Positions 41,144 through 48,921 of a DNA stretch of 64,000 nt are shown here, in pieces. Location of the stretch: assembly GCA_045546315.1 (NCBI GenBank), contig JAZQCN010000036.1, positions 124,001 to 188,000 of the forward strand. The letters are read 5' to 3'. The notes beneath the pieces were generated by a model, which had not been told where the DNA came from, searched no databases, and was given only the letters and a program-made list of their open reading frames with translations. Each line of letters begins with the position of its first letter. The first letter of the stretch is position 1. The position numbers were made by a program, and so were the translations under genes. This DNA is from RGIG2041 sp045546315. Lineage in GTDB: Bacteria > Bacillota > Clostridia > UBA1381 > UMGS1253.

Positions 41144-42502
41144 TTACGCCTCCACTAATTCTGCGATAACCTCGCGAATCGGACGCTCTGCACAGTCGGC
41201 AATGTAGCCCTCTACAGCCTCTAAAAGACCGTCCACCTTCGTCAAATCCTGGCCCCACATCTCTGCGTTTGCAAGCACTGCCTTCGTTGTTGCGCCCTTC
41301 ATAAATTCAAGCGCCGCCGGCATATCGTTTGCCTTGTCTGTCTTATAAAACATTACAAGCGCTGCAAGCGAGAAGGTCAGAATCTTCGACGGTGTGCCGT
41401 TTTCGATTGCACCCAAAAGCGACGGAAGAACTCTTTCCTTATACTTTGCTGTGGAGTTAAGGCAAATATCCAGCAGTCTGTGGCGGATGTACGGGTTTTC
41501 AAAACGCTCCATAACGCTGCCGGCAAAATCCTCAAGCTCTGCCTTGGAAAGACCGTCAATCGTCGGGATAACCTCTTCAAAGATACCCTTGCGCACATAC
41601 TTGCCCATAATTTCGTCGTCCATCATTTCCTTAACGGTTTCCAGGCCGCAAAGGTGCGCTGCCATAACGCTCATTGTATGTGCACCGTTTAAGATACGCA
41701 CCTTGCGCTTCTTGTACGGAACGATATCATCCGTGAAAACAACATTGTAGCCGTATTTATCGAGCGGGAGCAAATCCTTTTTATCGTTCATCCCCTCGAT
41801 TACCCACAAGTGGAAATACTCAGCCGTTACCATCAGCTTATCTTCGTAGCCGAGGCGCTCTTTCCACGCTGCCTCCTCGCCGCGCGGAAAACCGGTAACG
41901 ATACGGTCAACGAGCGAGCTTGCAAAGGTGCAGGCCTTTTCCACCCACGCCTTGAAGCCGTCCTCTAATTTCCAAAGGTCGATGTACTGCATTACGCACT
42001 TTTTCAGCGCTCTGCCGTTAAAGTCAATCAGCTCGCACGCGATAAAGATCAGACCTTTATCCATCGCGCCGTCAAACGCCTTATAGCGCGCATACAAAAA
42101 CTGCGTTACCTTACCCGGGAAGGAAACCGCCGGCATATCGTCAATTTTACAGGAAGCATCAAACGCAATGCCTGCTTCCGTTGTGTTGGAAATCACAAAC
42201 TGCAGCTCCGGCTTATTTGCAATCTCTAAAAATGCATCAAATTCTGCATAAGGATTGATGCAGCGGCTTACCGCCGTATTCTTTGTAATTTCTTCTACGA
42301 GCTCGCCGTTTTGCTTGCCGCGCAAAATCGTTGTGTATTTGCCGCCCTGGGCGTTAATGATTTCGCCCATGCCCTGCGCCAGCGGTTGTACCAAAATCAC
42401 AGATGTGTCAAAATTCGCCTTTTCATTGAGTCCGTTGATAAAGTAGTCTACAAAACCGCGAAGGAAATTACCCTCGCCAAACTGTAAAATTCTTTCCTGC
42501 AT
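41144..42502 (-). CDS. uxaB: Tagaturonate reductase (mannitol dehydrogenase family)
   Basis: Reduces D-tagaturonate to D-altronate with NADH in galacturonate breakdown. 452 residues. Polyol-dehydrogenase-family Rossmann start QFGEGNFLRGFVDYF at about 7-21, and the catalytic region VRILNGAHT near residue 268. The alternative is fructuronate/mannonate reductase, but cotranscription with uxaA supports tagaturonate. The ATG at 42502 has AAAGGAG; a TTG two codons upstream is also open. An inverted repeat at 42532-42571 lies over the probable promoter. Confidence 0.88.
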   Translation of the reverse strand: MQERILQFGEGNFLRGFVDYFINGLNEKANFDTSVILVQPLAQGMGEIINAQGGKYTTILRGKQNGELVEEITKNTAVSRCINPYAEFDAFLEIANKPELQFVISNTTEAGIAFDASCKIDDMPAVSFPGKVTQFLYARYKAFDGAMDKGLIFIACELIDFNGRALKKCVMQYIDLWKLEDGFKAWVEKACTFASSLVDRIVTGFPRGEEAAWKERLGYEDKLMVTAEYFHLWVIEGMNDKKDLLPLDKYGYNVVFTDDIVPYKKRKVRILNGAHTMSVMAAHLCGLETVKEMMDDEIMGKYVRKGIFEEVIPTIDGLSKAELEDFAGSVMERFENPYIRHRLLDICLNSTAKYKERVLPSLLGAIENGTPSKILTFSLAALVMFYKTDKANDMPAALEFMKGATTKAVLANAEMWGQDLTKVDGLLEAVEGYIADCAERPIREVIAELVEA

Positions 42503-42531
42503 AATCAAAAACTCCTTTGCATAGTATCATA

Positions 42532-42571
42532 ATCGTATTGTAGCATCTATCAAAATAAAATGCTATACGAT
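42532..42571. promoter_or_regulatory. Inverted repeat upstream of uxaB
   Basis: ATCGTA and TAGCAT (42532-42537, 42541-42546) are answered by ATGCTA and TACGAT (42560-42571), an interrupted inverted repeat. A TACAAT-like -10 on the minus strand (42537-42542) lies within it, with no good -35, so activation or repression by an unlinked regulator is plausible. Confidence 0.45.
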
Positions 42572-42616
42572 AAAAAGCAAGTTTTTCGTTTTCTACAATT
42601 TTTGATTATATTATAA

Positions 42617-42650
42617 AGAAAAACCGACTTGAATCAAGTCGGTTTTTCTT
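42617..42650 (-). terminator. Terminator after the alpha-rhamnosidase gene
   Basis: Near-perfect inverted repeat with core AACCGACTTGA / TCAAGTCGGTT, flanked by A and T runs, directly after the stop at 42657. Confidence 0.88.
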
Positions 42651-42656
42651 TGATAT

Positions 42657-44810
42657 TTACATAGAATATTTTCCGCTCTGCACCGTCATTTCTTTGCCGT
42701 CCGGCATCGTCAGAATTGCAGCTTCACCTTCCGGCAGCTTCAGCTCAATTTCAAATGCGCCGTTTTCCTGCTTCCAGGCAACATACACGCCGCCGACCGG
42801 CGTTGCAACCGTGCCCTTGGCATACGGACGGCTGCCGATATGCGGATGTACATGGATTTGCCCATCAGTATATGTTACGCCGAGCACCTTCGCCGTAAAT
42901 TCATAAATCGCAACCGCGCTCCACGCGTGGCACTCACTGCGCACGTCTTCATACTCGTGCTCCGGCATCGTTGTACAGCCGAGCGCAACCATGCCACGGT
43001 AGGTATCCATAATTTCATCGGCTTTATCATACATACCAACCTGCTCATAAGCGCGCAAACGGTAATACGTATATGCCAGTGTCGCCTTGCACGAAAGCTG
43101 TTCCGAACGAAGCAAAAGCTGTTTTGCAGCTTCGCCGGTCTCCATGCCGCAAAGTACTGCCCAGATTTGCTGATGCTGCGAAAAATGCCCCTTCAGCGGC
43201 GTATCGGCATACAGGCCTGCCGCTTCATCATAGCATCTTTCTTTGACCTCTGCTTTGATTTGCTTTGCAAGCGCAGTATACGACGGTATGCTGTTGCCGA
43301 GCATAGCGTGCAATTCCGCTGTTTTTTCAAGTGCATCTGCAAGCATCATACTGTAAACCGACATTGGCGCATATTCCGGATAACAACCTGCCTCAAACTC
43401 CTTTGGCCAGTCGATAAAATCCCACAAATTCGTCCGCGCTACCATAGTCCCATCCAGGTGCTCTGTAAACCACTGCAGAGTGCCGTCCGCCACATGGATA
43501 TACTTCCGGATAAAGCTTTTATCCCCGAAACGCTTAGCATGTATATGCAGCATATAAATCAGAAACAGCGAAAATCCCGGAATAAATTGCACGGTATTGG
43601 TCGGGAAACGGCTCTGTGTAAGCCCACCGACACGGTAGCTTTTTGCAAAATCATCTATCGCCTTTTCCGGCAAGGCTTTGTCCTGTGTAAGCTGGTAGGT
43701 AAAAAGCATCTGCTGGTTCGTATCCATCGTATACTGAAGCTGCTCATAATACGGGCAATCCACATACGTTTCATGCATACATCTGCGAAGCGTATTCACG
43801 CTGACCGCAAACACCTTGTTGTCCATTTCATTGCCAAAATCATAGTCATCATATGTATTGAGCGGATATCCGGTTTCCAGAAAGTCAAAACTGTCAATAC
43901 AAACCTCACCCTCAGTTTCGATTTGTATATAACGGAACGTGCGCATCCAGAAGGTTTCAAAATCAAGCGTTCCGTCCACTTTTAAGCGGTCGCAATCTCC
44001 CAAAATAATACCGTCTTCCGCATCGCGGCGGCGTTTATATCTTTTACCGTCCTCCAAAAATGCCTTAGACTCTGTATAGGTCAGTTTCATTTCACCCTTG
44101 CCGCTTGCGCGCACGCGCACATAGCCACAGGTTTCATAACCTGCGTCATACACACCGTTTTTCTCACTTGCAAAATCTTTTTTTTCAAAATACATCATCG
44201 GAATCGGTCGCTCTGTCACCGGATTCGGCGAGATGGTACGCCCACGGATGACCGAATCTAAGTTATAGATTTCTCTCCCTGAAACAGCAGGTAAAAACTC
44301 AAGCGCTTTTCCGTAATCCGGCGAGGTAAATTCATAGCACTGCACCGCATTATAGTTGCTATAGCCTTGTTCAAAGCCAAAGCGCACATTTTCTTCTTTA
44401 GCACAAACCCAGCTTTCATCCGTACCAAATGCATCTGCGCCCAGATTGCCCCAGATGCAAAGCGAAAGATTTCCGTTTCGCATTACACTTTCCAGCAAAA
44501 GCCAGCTTTCCGGCTCCGGCTTGACTGCAAGCTGCAACACCCGCACCTCAAATTCATTTGTACCTGCGCGCAAATACGGTGTGATATCCAATTTATCATA
44601 ATAGCCGATTTCGCTCGAACGGCGGCATGGCCCGATTGCGACTAACACACCATTGATATATAGCTTATATCTTGCATCCGCATAAATACAAATCTCACTC
44701 TTCTCTACAGTTTCAAGCGCTGCACTTTTTTTGAAAACATACAATGCGTTTTCATTCTGCACCGCCACAGGCGATGTAATCATCCTTTGAATCTGCTTAA
44801 TTTTTCCCAT
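42657..44810 (-). CDS. Alpha-L-rhamnosidase (GH78)
   Basis: Releases L-rhamnose from rhamnogalacturonan or rhamnosylated compounds. 717 residues, no signal peptide. An N-terminal beta domain (INGVLVAIGPCRRSSEIGYYDKLD) is followed by the alpha/alpha-barrel with DCPYYEQLQYTMDTNQQ, the GH78 pattern, then NLWDFIDW and a C-terminal beta-sandwich (HVHPHIGSRPYAKGTV). The catalytic Glu in the barrel is not assigned with confidence. It starts three bases after the DMT transporter stop, so the two form an operon. No rhamnose catabolic genes are in the window. Confidence 0.87.
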   Translation of the reverse strand: MGKIKQIQRMITSPVAVQNENALYVFKKSAALETVEKSEICIYADARYKLYINGVLVAIGPCRRSSEIGYYDKLDITPYLRAGTNEFEVRVLQLAVKPEPESWLLLESVMRNGNLSLCIWGNLGADAFGTDESWVCAKEENVRFGFEQGYSNYNAVQCYEFTSPDYGKALEFLPAVSGREIYNLDSVIRGRTISPNPVTERPIPMMYFEKKDFASEKNGVYDAGYETCGYVRVRASGKGEMKLTYTESKAFLEDGKRYKRRRDAEDGIILGDCDRLKVDGTLDFETFWMRTFRYIQIETEGEVCIDSFDFLETGYPLNTYDDYDFGNEMDNKVFAVSVNTLRRCMHETYVDCPYYEQLQYTMDTNQQMLFTYQLTQDKALPEKAIDDFAKSYRVGGLTQSRFPTNTVQFIPGFSLFLIYMLHIHAKRFGDKSFIRKYIHVADGTLQWFTEHLDGTMVARTNLWDFIDWPKEFEAGCYPEYAPMSVYSMMLADALEKTAELHAMLGNSIPSYTALAKQIKAEVKERCYDEAAGLYADTPLKGHFSQHQQIWAVLCGMETGEAAKQLLLRSEQLSCKATLAYTYYRLRAYEQVGMYDKADEIMDTYRGMVALGCTTMPEHEYEDVRSECHAWSAVAIYEFTAKVLGVTYTDGQIHVHPHIGSRPYAKGTVATPVGGVYVAWKQENGAFEIELKLPEGEAAILTMPDGKEMTVQSGKYSM

Positions 44811-44813
44811 GCC

Positions 44814-45683
44814 CTATGTCCTCCTTTTATGTCCCATTTGAATAAATATACCGCCCACAATCACGCACAATCCGACAACTGCGTTGACCGTAATTTGTTC
44901 CTTTAAAATCAGCGCCGTCCACACAAGCGACAAAAACGGCGTGATGTAAGCCAGATTGGAAATTTTCGCCGTTTTGCCCGATTCGAGCGCCCACATCCAT
45001 GTCATGCACGCCAGTGCCATCGTAAACGCACCGTTCCAACAAAACCCGAGTGCCTGCCCGAGACTCGGCAAAAACAAATCGCCTTTACTCAGATTAAAAA
45101 TGGTTGTTAAAACAAATGTGGTTGTATAGCTTATCAAAACCGATATGGGTTTATCATAGTGAAATTTTTGATTCAGCGCAGTAAATACACCGTAGCAAAC
45201 CGCATCGAAAAAGCAGCACAGCGCACCGAGCAGTACAAGCGTATTCAAGTGCACCATATCTGCACTCGTCACAATCACAACACCGAGAAACGAAACCGCA
45301 ATCGCAATCGCTTTGCGCGCAGTCATTTTTTCCTTTAAAAGAATCCAGGCAAAAACCACGCTCATAATCGGCCACATATAGTTAACGATAAACGCCTGTG
45401 ATGCCGGCAAAATGGATGCACCGGCATAAAAGAAAACATAATAAAAGAATGTGCCCGGCAAACCAATGAGAATCATAATAAGATAATCTTTCGCCTTATA
45501 GTCCTTCAGCCGCTTTAAATTGCCTGTAAACAGATTAAACAAAAACATAAACAGCATCGCAAAAAACGAGCTTGCCCACAGCACCTGAAAGCTGGTTTGG
45601 CTGCCCAAAAGCAGCTTGGAAGCCGTTGCCATTGTTGACCACAAAAGTATGGAGATTGCCGCAAATATATATTCCTTTTTCAC
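44814..45683 (-). CDS. DMT-superfamily (EamA) transporter
   Basis: 289 residues with ten predicted membrane helices in two EamA repeats (PIMSVVFAWILLKEKMTARKAI and PFLSLVWTALILKEQITVNAVV are the paired repeat ends). The start codon appears to be GTG (45681-45683) with GGTGG upstream. Substrate unknown; cotranscription with GH78 suggests export or import of a sugar or metabolite linked to rhamnoside use, but EamA proteins also export amino acids. Confidence 0.85.
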   Translation of the reverse strand: MKKEYIFAAISILLWSTMATASKLLLGSQTSFQVLWASSFFAMLFMFLFNLFTGNLKRLKDYKAKDYLIMILIGLPGTFFYYVFFYAGASILPASQAFIVNYMWPIMSVVFAWILLKEKMTARKAIAIAVSFLGVVIVTSADMVHLNTLVLLGALCCFFDAVCYGVFTALNQKFHYDKPISVLISYTTTFVLTTIFNLSKGDLFLPSLGQALGFCWNGAFTMALACMTWMWALESGKTAKISNLAYITPFLSLVWTALILKEQITVNAVVGLCVIVGGIFIQMGHKRRT

Positions 45684-45748
45684 TCAAACCACCCCAACAC
45701 GCGTATTGTATCACTTTCACATAAAAAGGTCAAGATGCACACAAAAAA

Positions 45749-45774
45749 AGCACCTTGGTTTTCACCAAAGTGCT
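45749..45774 (-). terminator. Terminator after yabR
   Basis: Minus strand AGCACTTTGGT, short loop, ACCAAGGTGCT and a run of eight T; one mismatch in the stem. Confidence 0.85.
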
Positions 45775-45779
45775 AAAAA

Positions 45780-46229
45780 TTAAAATCTCTTATAGCCTGC
45801 ACGCAGCTTGGAATCCGAGCTGCGGCGCAGCGCCTGCTGCTTTTCATCGCTGTCGGATTTAAACTTGGAGAGCAAATCCTCAAACGACAAATCGGAGGTA
45901 TCGCTTTTCAGCGAATCCACATCTGCCGGACGAACACTGCCGCCTGCCGCACGCGGTGCACCGCCGCGCGGTCTGCGGTTTGCCTTTTGCTCGTCGAGCA
46001 TTCTCTTTTTAATCGAAAGGCTGATTTTACCGTTTTCATCGACTTTAACGACCTTCGCTTTTACAACATCGCCGACCTTTAAATGGTCTGCCACTGCCTG
46101 CACATACTCGGTTGAAATCTCAGAAATATGTACAAGTCCGTTCACGCCGCCCTCCAGCTCGACAAATGCGCCGAACGGCATAACGCTAACGACCTTTCCT
46201 TCAACTACACTACCAACCTCTACTGCCAT
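45780..46229 (-). CDS. yabR: S1 RNA-binding domain protein, YabR-type
   Basis: 149 residues. One S1 domain at about 3-73 (GSVVEGKVVSVMPFGAFVELEGGVNGLVHISEIS, in two parts) and a basic, low-complexity tail. Position at the end of rqcP-yabP-yabQ-divIC matches the Bacillus yabR locus. Probably binds RNA or ribosomes; precise role unknown. Confidence 0.88.
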   Translation of the reverse strand: MAVEVGSVVEGKVVSVMPFGAFVELEGGVNGLVHISEISTEYVQAVADHLKVGDVVKAKVVKVDENGKISLSIKKRMLDEQKANRRPRGGAPRAAGGSVRPADVDSLKSDTSDLSFEDLLSKFKSDSDEKQQALRRSSDSKLRAGYKRF

Positions 46230-46254
46230 AAAACCCGTATCCTCCTACCTCTTT

Positions 46255-46587
46255 TTATTCACCGGCAACATCGATGAATACCTTTTCATTTTCTTCCACC
46301 AGGCCGAGGCGCTCCTTGGCGATTTGCTTTTGATGCTCTTCCGTTTTGCGCAGCTCTGTCACATTCTCATAATGCTCTTTTTCTTTTTCCTGCTGCTCAA
46401 TTTCCATTTCCAGTTGGGCAATCTGCTTATCAAGCTCCGCACCCTCTTTGCTTTGTCTGTAAAACTTAGCACCGACAAAGATAAGTGCGAGCAAAAGACA
46501 GCTGACAACCAGAACCAAACGGAATCTTCCGGCATTTTTCGCACGACGACTCTCTCTATTTGCTTTCTTTTCTTCTAATCTTTTCAT
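46255..46587 (-). CDS. divIC: Septum formation initiator DivIC/FtsB family
   Basis: 110 residues: short basic cytosolic N-terminus, one membrane helix at about 24-43, then an extracytoplasmic coiled coil (LDKQIAQLEMEIEQQEKEK). It is part of the division complex with FtsL and DivIB. The ATG at 46587 follows AGGAG; the longer frame overlaps yabQ and is discarded. Same place as divIC in Bacillus. Confidence 0.9.
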   Translation of the reverse strand: MKRLEEKKANRESRRAKNAGRFRLVLVVSCLLLALIFVGAKFYRQSKEGAELDKQIAQLEMEIEQQEKEKEHYENVTELRKTEEHQKQIAKERLGLVEENEKVFIDVAGE

Positions 46588-46613
46588 AGAAAATCTCCTG
46601 TGTGCAAAAGCCC

Positions 46614-47111
46614 CTACTTTTTTCTGAGCACAAGCCGAAGCCCGTGCCATCTGCGACAAGCAAACACACCTGCACGGCGCACACCTTTGCCGAGCGGCGC
46701 CAGCAAATGCTTTAAAAGCAACAATACACTATTAAATATTTTATACAAAAAACCAAGTATAGTCAATACTATTTTCAAAAATATCCTGAGGATTTTCTGT
46801 AAAATTTTAAAAACCGCCCCAAAAATAACACGCACAAGGCGGCTGAGCAATAAATAATACAAAACTGCACCCAAAATCAGGCCGCAAAAGGCATACCACC
46901 GCAGCGCACCGTCATTGACATAAAAGTTCAAGGTAAAAATCCCCGCCGCCAAAAGCGCCCACAGCAAAAGGTCCGCCAGATTGGTCGTGAGGCGCTTAAA
47001 GCCAAAGGCGGCACGCAGAAGCATAAACAAATCTGCCAGCATCCCGCTCGCCGCGCCGCCGAAAAGCATTGCACAAAAGGACAAAAGCTGTTCACTTACG
47101 GAAACCGTCAT
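46614..47111 (-). CDS. yabQ: Spore cortex biosynthesis protein YabQ
   Basis: 165 residues, four hydrophobic segments in the first 110 residues and a basic C-terminal amphipathic tail. Membrane protein needed for cortex formation in Bacillus, placed in the mother-cell-derived membrane. It begins six bases after yabP, so cotranscribed and probably sigma-E dependent. Confidence 0.88.
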   Translation of the reverse strand: MTVSVSEQLLSFCAMLFGGAASGMLADLFMLLRAAFGFKRLTTNLADLLLWALLAAGIFTLNFYVNDGALRWYAFCGLILGAVLYYLLLSRLVRVIFGAVFKILQKILRIFLKIVLTILGFLYKIFNSVLLLLKHLLAPLGKGVRRAGVFACRRWHGLRLVLRKK

Positions 47112-47117
47112 CGCGCC

Positions 47118-47396
47118 TTACCCGAACAGACGCCCAAACAGCCCCTTTTTGCCGGCAGTGGCGCTATCATAGACCAGCTCGTCGATATTGCCTTCGATGA
47201 CCAGCTCGCCGCTGTCCACATTATACTTTTGAATATGCAGCTCGCTGCCGGAAAGCAAAAGCACCCCCTGCACGGTTGCAATCACCATGCTCTCCTCGTC
47301 GAAGCTTTCAACATCCTCTACACCGCTCAGGCTCAGTCTCTCTCTGTTATCAAGCTGCAGACTATGCTGCTGTATGCGTTTTTCCTCCATCGGCAT
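47118..47396 (-). CDS. yabP: Sporulation protein YabP
   Basis: 92 residues of the YabP/YqfC family (HSLQLDNRERLSLSGVEDVESFDE; GELVIEGNIDELVY). The start is the ATG at 47396, seven T after GGGAGG. That ribosome site lies in the 3' arm of a strong hairpin whose T-run abuts the start codon; a sigma-E-like promoter overlaps the 5' arm (see 47397-47457). Acts in the mother cell during cortex formation with YabQ. Confidence 0.9.
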   Translation of the reverse strand: MPMEEKRIQQHSLQLDNRERLSLSGVEDVESFDEESMVIATVQGVLLLSGSELHIQKYNVDSGELVIEGNIDELVYDSATAGKKGLFGRLFG

Positions 47397-47457
47397 AAAA
47401 AAACCTCCCATAAATTTTTGTTTCTACAAATTTATGAGAGGTTTTATTGGAATATGT
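47397..47457 (-). promoter_or_regulatory. Terminator hairpin with nested sigma-E-like promoter and occluded yabP ribosome site
   Basis: Minus strand: ACATATT (47451-47457), 14-base spacer, CATAAATT (47429-47436), close to the sigma-E consensus KMATATT and CATACAnT. The stem AAAACCTCTCATAAATTT pairs with AAATTTATGGGAGGTTTT (47428-47445 with 47400-47417, one T-G pair) and ends in seven T. The -10 is in the 5' arm; the yabP site GGGAGG is in the 3' arm; the predicted start point falls in the loop. Confidence 0.65.
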
Positions 47458-47699
47458 CAATCCAGTATTCTGTACATCGCGGCTGCATCGTTTTTGAGCA
47501 CATGCTCTGCAATTGCAACGACCTCGGCGCGCAGCGTCTTTTCGCCAAATGTAATTTCAATCACATCGCCGATTTTTACGGCATAGGATGCCTTGCACAC
47601 CTTGCCGTTGACGCTGATTCTGCCTGTATCGCAAGCTTCGTTTGCTACACCGCGGCGCTTAATGAGTCTGGAAACCTTTAAATATTTATCCAGGCGCAT
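47457..47699 (-). CDS. rqcP: S4-domain RNA-binding protein RqcP (YabO)
   Basis: 80 residues, an S4 domain from the start (MRLDKYLKVSRLIKRRGVAN; GRISVNGKVCKASYAVKIGD). Homologue of Bacillus RqcP, which assists alanine-tail synthesis in ribosome quality control, and related to Hsp15. It lies between hup and yabP as yabO does in Bacillus, where mazG(yabN)-yabO-yabP are adjacent. Short AAGGAG site. Its transcript probably ends in the hairpin before yabP. Confidence 0.88.
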   Translation of the reverse strand: MRLDKYLKVSRLIKRRGVANEACDTGRISVNGKVCKASYAVKIGDVIEITFGEKTLRAEVVAIAEHVLKNDAAAMYRILD

Positions 47700-47732
47700 A
47701 CTTTTTTCTCCTTTTTTGTTTGCCTAAGAAAA

Positions 47733-47759
47733 ACAACCCCGGCGAAGCGCCGAGGTTGT
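47733..47759 (-). terminator. Terminator after hup
   Basis: Minus strand ACAACCTCGGCG, CTT loop, CGCCGGGGTTGT, then TTTTT; one mismatch. Strong GC-rich stem that should limit flow from hup into rqcP. Confidence 0.85.
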
Positions 47760-47776
47760 CCTCAATTATGCTTAAA

Positions 47777-48049
47777 TTATTTAATAGCGTCCTTGAGAGC
47801 CTTACCAGCCTTGAAAGCCGGAACCTTGGAAGCTGCAATCTTGATTTCTTCCTTAGTCTGCGGATTTCTGCCGATTCTTTCGCCTCTTTCTCTAACTTCG
47901 GATGTACCGAAGCCAACGAGCTGTACCTTCTCACCCTTCTTGAGTGCATCTGTGATGTTCTCAACAACAGCGTTGAGCACCTTTGCTGCATCTGTCTTGG
48001 ATACGCCGGCAGCAGCTGCTACATTTGCGATAAATTCTGCTTTGTTCAT
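47777..48049 (-). CDS. hup: HU-family histone-like DNA-binding protein
   Basis: 90 residues, full length. It begins MNKAEFIANVAAAAG, contains the HU signature GFGTSEVRERGERIGRNPQT near residues 46-65 (Pro in the beta-arm tip) and ends KALKDAIK. It compacts and bends DNA. Strong AGGAGG site. Its insertion between mazG and rqcP is frequent in Clostridia. Confidence 0.97.
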   Translation of the reverse strand: MNKAEFIANVAAAAGVSKTDAAKVLNAVVENITDALKKGEKVQLVGFGTSEVRERGERIGRNPQTKEEIKIAASKVPAFKAGKALKDAIK

Positions 48050-48131
48050 AGTAAAAAACCTCCTAAAAAAATTATAGTAATTATAGCTTCTCTTTTTTTT
48101 CTTTATTTCCTTTAATTTCTCGAAAATTTTT

Positions 48132-48920
48132 TTACTTTTTTTCGATTTTTGCGCGCTGCCACAGGCTTTCCAGCGTTTCTAATGGCAAATTACACAAATT
48201 TTCGCCGTTTTCTTGTGCAATTTGCTCTAAAACCGCAAAGCGCTCGATAAACTTGTCTGTCGCGTGGCGAAGGGCTTCCTCTGCATCCGTATGCACAAAA
48301 CGCGAAATATTGACTGCGGAAAACAGCAAATCGCCGAGCTCCTCTTCGATGTCTTTTTGCACGCCGGAGGCAATCGCCGCCTCCAGCTCAGCGGTTTCCT
48401 CCTTCAGCTTGTCTATCGCACCGTGCACCTCCGGCCAGTCGAAGCCGACATTTTTTGCCTTCTTCTGCACCTTTGCAGCGCGGGTAAGCGCCGGCAGTGC
48501 AGCAATCACATCGCGCATGGATTCCGTTGTGGACTTGAGTCCCTTTTCCTTCAGCTTGTTTTTCTCCCAGGTGTCCAGTGCGGCTTTGTCATCCTCTGCC
48601 GCGTCCGTGCCGAACACATGGCTGTGGCGCGAAATCAGCTTTTCGCAAATTTCATAAAGCACATCACTTAAATCAAACGCACCGCGCTCCTTTGCAATTT
48701 GCGCATGAAAGATAACCTGTAAAAGAAGGTCACCCAGCTCATTGGCAAACATCGCATCGTCGCCCTTTTCGAGCGCATCAATTGCCTCGTAGGCCTCCTC
48801 AATCATACTCGCCTTAATTGAATCGTGCGTTTGTGCCGCATCCCACGGACAGCCCCCCTCACCGCGCAGACGCTCCATAATATGCACCAAATCCGCAATC
48901 GTATACACTTTCTTCTCCAT
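48132..48920 (-). CDS. mazG: Nucleoside triphosphate pyrophosphohydrolase MazG (YabN-type)
   Basis: Hydrolyses NTPs to NMP and pyrophosphate. 262 residues with two MazG domains: the first has CPWDAAQTHDSI and EEAYEAIDAL with ELGDLLLQV, the second KEETAELEAAI with EELGDLLFSAVN, supplying metal-binding EExxE/ExxD sets. The Bacillus orthologue YabN carries an extra N-terminal methylase domain, absent here. The ATG at 48920 directly follows the spoVB-like stop, with GGAGG inside that gene. Confidence 0.93.
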   Translation of the reverse strand: MEKKVYTIADLVHIMERLRGEGGCPWDAAQTHDSIKASMIEEAYEAIDALEKGDDAMFANELGDLLLQVIFHAQIAKERGAFDLSDVLYEICEKLISRHSHVFGTDAAEDDKAALDTWEKNKLKEKGLKSTTESMRDVIAALPALTRAAKVQKKAKNVGFDWPEVHGAIDKLKEETAELEAAIASGVQKDIEEELGDLLFSAVNISRFVHTDAEEALRHATDKFIERFAVLEQIAQENGENLCNLPLETLESLWQRAKIEKK

Positions 48921-48921
48921 T

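Noticed and set aside
42840..43985. 381-codon open frame on the plus strand opposite the GH78 gene
   Set aside because: Antisense shadow of a clear alpha-rhamnosidase; low-complexity composition, no ribosome site, no family motif.
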